This document shows positions 56,813 to 64,000 of a stretch of DNA of 64,000 nucleotides, in pieces. Each line of letters opens with the position of its first letter. Position 1 is the stretch's first letter. The DNA is taken from contig JBANDB010000006.1 in NCBI GenBank assembly GCA_037576215.1, positions 3,782,001 to 3,846,000 on the forward strand, in the 5' to 3' direction. The stretch is from Armillaria gallica (lineage: Eukaryota > Basidiomycota > Agaricomycetes > Agaricales > Physalacriaceae). The notes under the pieces are model-generated. The model saw only the letters and a list, made by a program, of their open reading frames with translations, was not told the DNA's origin and made no database searches. The translations under genes and the position numbers were made by a program.

Positions 56813-59800
56813 TTATGGGATTTGGGTTGGTTCGTATGGCGATTTCGAATATGTCGAAGGGTCGTCATTGCTGCCAAACCAATCCCAGTCTAGCTGTTGG
56901 TCGTACCAAACTTTTCGTCCAGTGAATGGGTCTGTGTAGGACTGCCAATCTCCTGTCTCATGCTCGGTACGATTCACTTTTTCTGCGAGGTATTTGTCGA
57001 CAAGCTCATCGGCGTCCATGTCATCTTCCTTTACCCAGCTGTTCGATTCGGGTCCATATCCTTTCCATTTGACGAAGTAGTCGGTAACCCAATGCCATGG
57101 TTCTCCTGCTTTTCCTCTGACCTTTCAGTCTCTACTGTCGAGTACTTGCTCAATTTCGTAGTGCTCTTCGCCATCAATAAGATCGGGCGGTGGCAGAGGA
57201 GGTTGTTCTTGATTGGGGAATGCGGGTAGCATATATGGGGTGAGGAGTGATTCGTTGAATACTGGATGGATGTGCCAGCCTGTAGGGAGTTTTAATTTAT
57301 ATGCTGATGCCCCGACCTTGGCGATGATGGGGAATGGGCCTGTTCATTTGTCTGCGAGTTTTTTCTTCAGGCGTGGGAGGTTTAGATTAGTCATGTCAAG
57401 CCAAACTTTATCTCCCACCGAGTATTCAACTGCAGGTCGTTTCTTTTTGTCATATTGGGCTTTCATCTGGTCGGCGGCTTTTTCGAGTGCTTGCTTGGCT
57501 TCAGCATGGATTTTCTGTATCTGTGAAACGAATGTGTTTGAGGCCGGTGTTCTGAAGGGTGCTCGGGGTTTTGCGCCAGGGAGAAGGTCAGCGTTATAGC
57601 CGTAGTTAATCTCAAAGGGACTTTTGCCCGTAGCGGAATGGGTGCGGTTGTTGTGAGAGAAGGCCACAAGGGAGAGCCATTCAGTCCAGTCGTTTTGGCG
57701 GTGATTGATGAAGATCCGGAGGTATTTTTCAATCTCCTGATTGACTCATTCAGTCTGGCCATCAGTCTGTGGGTGGTAGGCGGTGGATATGTTTGCCTTG
57801 ATTTGAAGTAAGTCATAAAGGTCTTTCATGAACTTGGATACAAACACGGTGCCTCAGTTGGAGATGACGACCTGAGGCATTCCATGTCTAGCGTATACTT
57901 TGTCTCATAGGATCTTGGCCCACCCTTCCGATGACATCTCTGTCATACATGCAATCGGTATGATTTCCTTAGAGAATCGGTCAACGATCATTAAGATTGC
58001 GTCGAAACCATTGCTCTTTGGTAAACCAGTGACCATGTCGACGGAGATATGTGTCCATGGTCGGGAGGGTATGGCGTTAGGATGAAGGGGCGCTGCCTTT
58101 GGTTGCATGCTCGACTTGGTTCGTTGACACGTTTCGCAAGCGTGGACATAGTCCTCTATGTCTTTTTTCATCCTGGGCCACCAATATTCTCATAATACGA
58201 GCTCTTTAGTCTTTTCAATGCCAGGGTGTCCTGCCGTGATGTGGTCGTGAAATTGTGCGATTATTTCGCCTTGTAACGCGTGGTCAGAAGGAACGTAAAT
58301 GCAGGAGTCGTAATAGATCAGCCTGTCATCCATTTTCAGTCCTCAGTCGTGGTTAAGGGAAGTCACAATGTTCTTGTCCCACCGACGGTGGTCGAGTGTG
58401 GCTTGCTTTATCTTGGTGTGGGTTTCCTCGATAGTGGGCATGACTAGTGCCCGGAAGTGCTCGGGTTTGAGGACAATAACCTCATCATTGTCCTTCTTTC
58501 CTTGCTCGTGATCTGCTCTGCAACTGAGTAAGTCGGCTTTCTTGTTCGCGGTCCCTGACTTGTGGTGTAGTGTAAAATGGTATTCAGCAAGCTCCGTTAC
58601 CCAACGTGCTTGGCGTCGGTTTAGCTTCTGGGGTTTTCGGAAATACTGGAGGTTTTGATGATCCGTCCAGATTTCGAAATCCTGTGTCACACCCATTAGG
58701 TAGTGCCTCCACTCGTCGAGCGCGAGCATTATTGCGAGTAGCTCTTTGTCGTAAATTTCGTAATTTCGTTCCGTAACTGTGAGGGATTTGGATAGAAATG
58801 CGACTGGGCGCCATTTTCCATCCTGCTCTTGTGACAATACAGCGCCGATCCCTCCCTCACTTGCGTCCGCCTCTATGCGGAACTTGCCTTTCCTCTGTGG
58901 GTATTGCCAGTACCACTTCTTCGGCTAGCAGTCTCTTCAACTCCTCGAATGTGTCTTGTTGCGCTTTTCCCCACTTCCACAGATCGTTTCCTGTCAGCTG
59001 TGTCATCGGTTTGACGACCTTGCTGTACCCTTTGATGGAACGTCTGTAGAAGTTGGTAAAGCCTAAGAATGATTGGAGCTGTACTTTCTTGACTGGTACA
59101 GGCCATTCTGCGATTCCTGCAATTTTGACTGGGTCCATCCAGATGCTTCCTTCACTGATGATGACTCCGAGGTACTCTGTTTTCAAGGTCTCGAACTCGC
59201 ATTTCTCCGCTTTAAGGAATAGCTTGTTCTTTTGTAGGAGTTTTAGAACCTCGCATGTGATGCGATGATGCTCCTCCTTGGTCTTGGACATGATTAGGAT
59301 ATCATCAAGGTAGACTGTGACGGCGCCTAATGCAATGAGATTTTTGAAGATGTCATTCATCATCCATTGGAAGGTGGCAGGCAAATTGGTAAGCCCGAAG
59401 AACATAACCGTGGGTTCGAACAACCCTCGATTAGTTCTGAATGCCACCTTCCATTCGTCACCGCCTTTGATGTGCACATTGTTGTATCCCCCCAGACGTC
59501 AAGCTTGAAAAAATACTTGGTGCCCTGTAGTTTGTCCATCAGTTCTGAGATTAGAGGAAGCAGGTAACGGTTTTTAATCGTCATCTCATTGAGCTTTCTA
59601 TAATCCTGGACTGGTCGCAGCTTGCCATCCTTTTTCTTGACAAAGAAGAAAGGTGAAGCCATAGGCGACTTGGAGGGCCGTATTCATCCACTTGAAAGGT
59701 TTTCGTCCAGGAATTTGTCGAGTTCCGCTTGTTAGTTCCAGTTAAGAGGATAGACCTTGCAGTCGAGATTGGCACTTGCATTGGGAGTGAGTTCGATTGC

Positions 59801-61601
59801 GTGGTCCCACATCTTTGGTTCGGGGAGTTCATCGAAATTATCTTTAGCGAATAAATCGTTGAAGTCTCGACACCATTCTGGGACCATTTCTTCAAACATT
59901 TTGGTTTCTTTGTCTGCATTGGCCGCGGCAACTAAGTCATTGGCATGATGCGCACGTATGAGAATAGCCTGCATGAAATCTATTGCGAGAATGGTATCTC
60001 CTTCCTCCAGCTCCTCGTCCCACTTGTTGTTGGGGTCTGCATCAGGTAGTATGAATGGGTTCTTGTGGCATTCGCACCGTGCAAACGTTAATCCTCCTGT
60101 TTTCCAATTGATGATCGGATTATGCCAGGCTAACCAGTTGTGACCGAGGAAGATCTGTTACAGCTAGATCGATTCGTTCTGAATGATCTCTGATATTGAG
60201 TTTGATCTCGGCATATTTGGTAATTGATCCTCCCTGGTTCCTGGTTCCATTGGCATTATAGACCAGGATTGGTGCAGCAGTTGCTCGAGTTGGAATGTTG
60301 TTCTGTTTGATGAACTTTTGGTTGATGGCACTACTGGTACATCCGCTGTCTACCAACGGAGCCGTGGAGATGGAGGGAATGGTTCCTGGTGCCCTGAGAA
60401 TGATGGGGATAACCAGGTCCTTCCCTTTCTCACTTAGCGCACTGATATATCGCTTTGGCTCTCGTAGCTCTTCAAACCACCAGAGCGCATTGATTCGCTT
60501 CATCCCCCTCATTGCTTCGATCATTGAGTCGACTACTTCCTCAGTGCACGCCTTGTGAATCCAGTTTTTTAGGATTGCCTTCGCCTCCGACTCTGTATGT
60601 GCTTCTACTACTCCGCGCAGAGTCCACTCAGCTCCGAATGGTTTAAGCCATTCATTATAGGTCTGTCCGCTTGTATAAGTGCGTGACAGTTGCGGGGCCT
60701 CTTCAACCTTTGCGTCGACCCATATGGGCTCGACTACTGTCAGTGAGGTCACCGCAGATTCTAAGTCTAAAGGGGTTAATTTAGCGTTCTTGTTCATCAT
60801 GAAACTGGTAATGTCCTCGTGATCAGGTACTTCTTCAAAGTAGCTACCTGATGCCCCCTTTGCACTGCCTGGGCGCTAGCAGCTTCCAATCCTGCGGCTT
60901 TCTGGTCGGTCGTGGAACGGGAGGTGCTTTCTGCGAAGGCGCCATCTTGTAAAGAGATGGCAGGTTGGGCTGGCACCACCGAGCAACGATTGCCTGCACT
61001 TCTCACCGTTGTTCCGTGGTCGCCCTTACCTGGTTCCTTCGAGCCCATCTCTGTGATGACTGGGACCCTTGTTTCATTTGGCGTTCCCCCTTCGTCAGGT
61101 TGCCCTTCATCACGATAGGCATTAGCAACTGATTGGGGGCCCTTACCCGACTCTGGTTCGTCCTCTGTATTCTTCAGGACCGAGGGCAAATAGTCCCTCG
61201 CTGTGTCCCTCATCTTCTGTAATCCAGCATTGCGGGAGCTGTCGTCCGTGGCCATCGCCAAAGCCCCTCGGTGTATAAGGGATTTAGACTTTGGTAGCCG
61301 TATGGTATTCTCTTTTACCAGAGGAGGTTTCGCCGAAGCTATTCCCTCGAAACTCCTGTGCGGCAGGGACTCCGTAGAGCCATTTGGTCAGGTAGAGCGC
61401 TATACGCTTCTCCTGCCCCATCCAGTTGGTCCTGTCTTGCGGTACACACCCCACTGTCCTTGGAATCACCTTGAGTCATGGAGTCACGTACCTGAGGTCC
61501 CGCTGTTAAGATGGGTGTCACTATGGTAGGTGACTTACCGTTGCTTTCGCCTGTAATAGGTTACTTGCCAAACGTTGAGCCGCAGGTAGCTTGACTACTA
61601 C
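56813..61601 (-). pseudogene. Inverted pol block (linker, PR, RT, RNase H, INT, chromodomain)
   Basis: From 61601 down: gag-pol linker; protease LVDSGCTSSAI (about 60345, DSG intact); a frameshift near 60135; RT from about 59660 ([20 protein letters not shown]) with YLDD at about 59310; RNase H (GGIGAVLSQEQDGKW, TDHQNLQYF, about 58850-58620); integrase HHCC region (about 58250-58120), ISVDMVTGLP with the first Asp, then the second Asp site reads ISN-stop-GTVF, so that Asp is Asn; Glu in NQEIEKYL; chromodomain (FVKWKGYGPESNSWV, about 57080-57030), ending near 56813. About seven stops, most TGA for Arg. Enzymes as in element A; closest relative in the window is A. Confidence 0.88.
61597..61601 (+). 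repeat. Target-site copy at the inversion junction (right)
   Basis: ACTAC, the inverse of GTAGT at 56018-56022, directly abuts the E LTR start TGTTACAATTTA. It is the left target duplication of element E. Confidence 0.7.
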
Positions 61602-61638
61602 TGTTACAATTTATTCATTTTATTCATTATCTCACATA

Positions 61639-61671
61639 TTATCTTATCTTATCAGAGATAAGATAAGATAA
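61639..61671 (+). promoter_or_regulatory. Perfect GATAAG inverted repeat in U3 of element E
   Basis: TTATCTTATCTTATC, loop AGA, GATAAGATAAGATAA. Arms are 15 bp and exact. It is at the same U3 place as the 17-bp repeat at 56388-56423 but with different arms. Confidence 0.55.
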
Positions 61672-61842
61672 CCTTTGGATCCACGACTCCATGGAGTCTT
61701 CACATCGCTATCATGTCACACTCAGTTGATGTGTGCTCGACACGTACTGGATACGTGTTATTCTCGGCTACCATGTATTTGGCTTATTCACTTTCTAACA
61801 CGGTACCCTCATCTTTATACCCATTACAGACCCTCACTTTAG

Positions 61843-61890
61843 TATATAAGTAGTGTACTCAAAGCTGTATATTCCCTAGCTTTGAGCTAA
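61843..61890 (+). promoter_or_regulatory. LTR promoter: TATA box and self-priming R core of E
   Basis: TATATAAG at 61843 and AGCTTTGAGCTAA at 61878-61890. The core pairs 13 of 13 with the primer-binding site at 62036-62048. Confidence 0.65.
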
Positions 61891-62035
61891 AGTTTATTCA
61901 TACCGAAACACATTCCTTCTCGCTAAGTGCTACTAAAGTTGGTCTTGAGCGTCAATCATCACAGGACTTAATCGGTGACTGTACAAATGCGATAAAGCCG
62001 ATTACTTACCCTTGATTGAAGTTCGGGTCTTACAA

Positions 62036-62048
62036 TTAGCTCAAAGCT
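62036..62048 (+). other. Self-complementary primer-binding site of element E
   Basis: TTAGCTCAAAGCT, one base after the LTR, is the exact complement of 61878-61890. Confidence 0.7.
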
Positions 62049-62076
62049 TTTTACTTATTCATTCCCCCAGAACCCC

Positions 62077-63120
62077 ATGGAAGACGACGCACGCATCATA
62101 GCTATATCACTAGGAATACCCAGCGCCACCTTCGTCTCCCTTGCCCTCATTCTTGCAATCAGGTTCCACTATAGAACAAGACAACTACAGCTACGACAAC
62201 AAGAAGAGGCGCACTGCACCACTCCCTCAGTCATTACAGATAATACCAATGGCATCCTGCTCGAGCAGCAGCCACCCCGACTCCACACACCCATACCACG
62301 CTGACCGATCCCAATCCACCAGCTCGTTGGACCGGGAGTCGACGAGATGGAGATGAACGTTTCTGAGTCGCTTCCTCCCATCATCCTGGAGAGACAATCT
62401 CCTCCCTCTCCCGGAAGCAGCATGCTCAACATCCCAATCACCACCGACCATCCCGCTTCCTACTATGCATCGCTTGTCCCTCGAACTCCCACACCCGACA
62501 CAGACTCCCGATACACTGCCCATGGCAGGAGACACAACGTGGGCTGCAACACTCGACCCAACGCCCCAGCCACCAGTCACGACCCTGGGGCTGACAGGCG
62601 CCCCACTCCACCACCCACAGCCGGTGTTACTTCCGAGGAGTTTTGGGATAATGTCAATACCCCCTACAGCGCCTACTTCCCGGCCCCCAACTGCGCCTCG
62701 TCCAACCATTGCACACCTCCCCCAAGAGGCTGGGGGACCCTTACAATGTGGAACTACCCCACACAGGCCAGCGAGCAGACACTCGAGCCTATACACATCG
62801 AGGAACCCATCGCCGGCCCCTCTACCTTATCCCCACCAGGGCGACCCATCAGATCCTCACGTAGATCTGCAAACCGTCCCCCTCAAGCAAGTCATTGGGA
62901 GCGACTCGCTCAGCGATTCTGAGAGCGACCAGAGCCACCGCCCAAGTTCATGAGACCACCCAGTGGGTCAAGTACCGCAGTCGGGCAGCAGCCACCCTGT
63001 CCACCAACCCCCTTCCCCGACACCACGCCCAGGATCATGATTGATGGCATCCCCAAGTCGTCCACCGAGCAGATGCACGAGCACTCACCCTACTACCCCA
63101 GCGAGGATGACGCTACCTGA
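62077..63120 (+). pseudogene. ORF1 of element E: membrane-anchored protein overlapping gag
   Basis: ATG 62077 in a good context (cccATGg) starts MEDDARIIAISLGIPSATFV, with a hydrophobic span at residues 7-28, then RFHYRTR and a long Pro/Ser/Thr-rich tail. Only two stops break 348 codons (TGA 62302-62304 and 62920-62922). 62305-62919 is open and carries SYYASLVP, EEFWDNVNTPYSAYFP and IEEPIAGPS, shared with element B. The frame ends at TGA 63118-63120, overlapping the gag ATG (63107) by 14 bases in the +1 frame. The acidic start and basic flank after the helix suggest the tail is cytosolic. I know no homologue; it is best seen as a separate protein, not the start of gag. Confidence 0.65.
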
Positions 63121-64000
63121 CACCATCAATTTTTATAATGAAACAGACAATGACCCCACAGTTCCCATTCCTGATTTATTAAGGCAAGCAACATTCCTAA
63201 ATATTTATAATTACTTCACCTTCGAATTACCCTTTTCCCTGGCTTGGGGAGCTTCCCAAGCTGGGAACGATTATTTTATGAGAAAGAACAGAGGTCTCCC
63301 AGCAGATGAGATCCTACAGTACGAAGCGGAGTGGAACGCTCGCTTCCTATGGAACACCATACACCCGGATGCTGTAATCGAGGAGTTTCCCCCTTACGAA
63401 GAAGCCACCCCAGAGATTGAGATCCAGGAACCAATGCCGGACGAACCACCGGTACCACCTCCCCAGGTCACCAATACCTTCACCTATGTCACCAGGCAGG
63501 CAGCACCAGGAATGTACCAACCTGGGTACCTACCATTTGCCGGTGGTGGCCATGGAGCTGGCGGAGGCAGTGGAGGTGGCGGACAACCAGCACAGCCACC
63601 TCCTGCCCCCCCAGTACAGGTAATGCTCCCATGCTTCCTGGTGCCTCCAGCAATGCCAGACCCGCCTATACCTTGGGAACTACAAGCTGGAATGATAGCC
63701 CCTTACAACGACTTCAAGCCAAAAATCTTGAAAGAAGTCGATGACTTCAAAGGGGACTCTGATGACATTGCCCACTTCTTCCTAAAGTGCGAACTGCACT
63801 TCGACGTCTTTAACCGGCACTTCCACCAACACCTGCATAAGGTCATCTTTTGCGTCTCTCGACTCGCAGAAGACGCCGAAAGGTGGTGGCAGCTGTGCAT
63901 GCAAGTCATAGGAAAGACGGCAGATGGAGAACAGCAGTACCTGACTTACGAAGACTTCAAGTCAGAACTCAATGGCAGGTTCTGGAAGGACACTGACTAC
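63107..64000 (+). CDS. Gag of element E (partial, open to the window end)
   Basis: ATG 63107 (MTLPDTINFYNETDNDP) opens a frame without stops to the window edge, 298 codons. It has the N-terminal block (FTFELPFSLAWGASQ), a Pro/Gly-rich linker with GGGHGAGGGSGGGG, and the gag core start (FKPKILKEVDDF, FFLKCELHFDVF, AERWWQLC, FKSELNGRFWKD). It keeps the five-C run (63387-63391 region) that element B has shortened, so it is the best-preserved gag here. The zinc knuckle and pol are beyond the window. Gag would form the particle. Whether it initiates by reinitiation after ORF1 is inference. Confidence 0.85.
   Translation, partial: MTLPDTINFYNETDNDPTVPIPDLLRQATFLNIYNYFTFELPFSLAWGASQAGNDYFMRKNRGLPADEILQYEAEWNARFLWNTIHPDAVIEEFPPYEEATPEIEIQEPMPDEPPVPPPQVTNTFTYVTRQAAPGMYQPGYLPFAGGGHGAGGGSGGGGQPAQPPPAPPVQVMLPCFLVPPAMPDPPIPWELQAGMIAPYNDFKPKILKEVDDFKGDSDDIAHFFLKCELHFDVFNRHFHQHLHKVIFCVSRLAEDAERWWQLCMQVIGKTADGEQQYLTYEDFKSELNGRFWKDTDY

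Larger units (their letters stand above)
52979..61601. mobile_element. Ty3/gypsy element B, rearranged: forward LTR-ORF1-gag, inverted pol and LTR
   Basis: 52979-56022 carries a 5'-truncated LTR, primer-binding site, ORF1 and gag on the forward strand. At 56022 the sequence switches strand: 56023-56446 is an LTR and 56447-61601 the polypurine tract and pol, all reversed. The break lies at the same point of the gag-pol linker on both sides: GTAGT at 56018-56022 and ACTAC at 61597-61601 are one target site in inverted copies. Flipping the block back would give a continuous element of the A type. Confidence 0.8.
61602..62034 (+). repeat. 5' LTR of element E (433 bp)
   Basis: It runs from TGTTACAATTTATTC to GTCTTACA. 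TATATAAG lies at 61843-61850 and AGCTTTGAGCTAA at 61878-61890, 35 bp apart. U3 contains a perfect 15-bp GATAAG inverted repeat (61639-61671). U3 differs from that of B; U5 matches the mosaic LTR at 56023-56446. Confidence 0.9.
61602..64000 (+). mobile_element. Ty3/gypsy element E, 5' part (runs off the window)
   Basis: A full 5' LTR, primer-binding site, ORF1 and the first 300 codons of gag. It is close to element B in protein but has a different U3. Gag is open to the window end. If the inversion model is right, its pol lies outside, followed by a mosaic LTR. Confidence 0.9.

Noticed and set aside
56018..61601. Retrotransposon autointegration (self-inversion of one cDNA) as the cause of the inversion
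   Set aside because: It would give the same junctions, but both outer LTRs should then come from one element. The LTR at 61602 has a different U3 from that at 52979, so two elements are needed.
62077..62304. ORF1 as a retroviral envelope gene
   Set aside because: It lies before gag, has only one N-terminal span, no signal-peptide cleavage pattern, no Cys-rich ectodomain and no furin-type site. Env genes of Metaviridae follow pol.
1..64000. CRISPR arrays, rRNA operons, bacterial operons or a phage
   Set aside because: No regular short direct repeats with spacers, no rRNA-like sequence and no prokaryotic gene layout. All recognisable genes are fungal transposon types.

Overview
The window looks like a heterochromatic transposon graveyard from a filamentous basidiomycete, most likely an Agaricomycete. 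The evidence is nested chromodomain Ty3/gypsy retrotransposons of the self-priming Tf1/sushi type, Ty1/copia remains, and broken Helitron, hAT, PIF/Harbinger and tyrosine-recombinase genes of the kinds common in mushroom genomes. I found no intact host gene, no rRNA, no convincing tRNA and no CRISPR array. Coding remains are split by stops and frameshifts, and where copies can be compared several stops are CGA to TGA changes, as expected from cytosine methylation and deamination.

Layout. 1-1251 is the 3' end of a Ty3 element (integrase tail, chromodomain, LTR). 1252-18965 is mostly unreadable, with scattered gene relics: an unknown repeated family at 2.8-4.7 kb, a possible secreted protein at 5.9-7.2 kb, a kinase-like piece near 7.9 kb, a tyrosine recombinase at 8.8-9.5 kb and a PIF/Harbinger transposase at 14.6-15.5 kb. 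18966-21930 is a reverse-strand Helitron Rep-helicase. 25413-33194 is a complete but dead Ty3 element (A) with two LTRs and a near-perfect 5-bp target duplication. 33.7-34.2 kb holds a degenerate tandem repeat. 35.3-39.0 kb is a reverse Ty1/copia element. 39.6-41.3 kb is a coiled-coil/Cys-rich pseudogene. 41.5-47.7 kb is a second Ty3 family (D, reverse) interrupted by a solo LTR and by a 1070-bp unknown insertion. 47.7-49.0 kb is a hAT transposase relic. 52.0-64.0 kb is a Ty3 cluster (elements C, B, E).

Three things stand out. First, elements A, B and E share an unusual layout: LTR, then an upstream frame of about 320-350 codons (ORF1) with an N-terminal membrane-spanning segment, then gag, whose ATG overlaps the ORF1 stop in the +1 frame, then pol in the -1 frame relative to gag. 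ORF1 appears to be a separate membrane-anchored Pro/Ser-rich protein. Second, every LTR of this lineage carries, 34-35 bp after its TATA box, a 13-nt core (AGCTTTGAGCTAA) complementary to the primer-binding site just outside the 5' LTR, so the mRNA 5' end could prime its own reverse transcription. Third, the B/E cluster contains a 5.6-kb inverted pol block bounded by the same 5-bp sequence in inverted orientation, next to a mosaic LTR. This fits insertion of E into B followed by recombination between inverted LTRs, and it predicts the reciprocal mosaic LTR to the right of this window.
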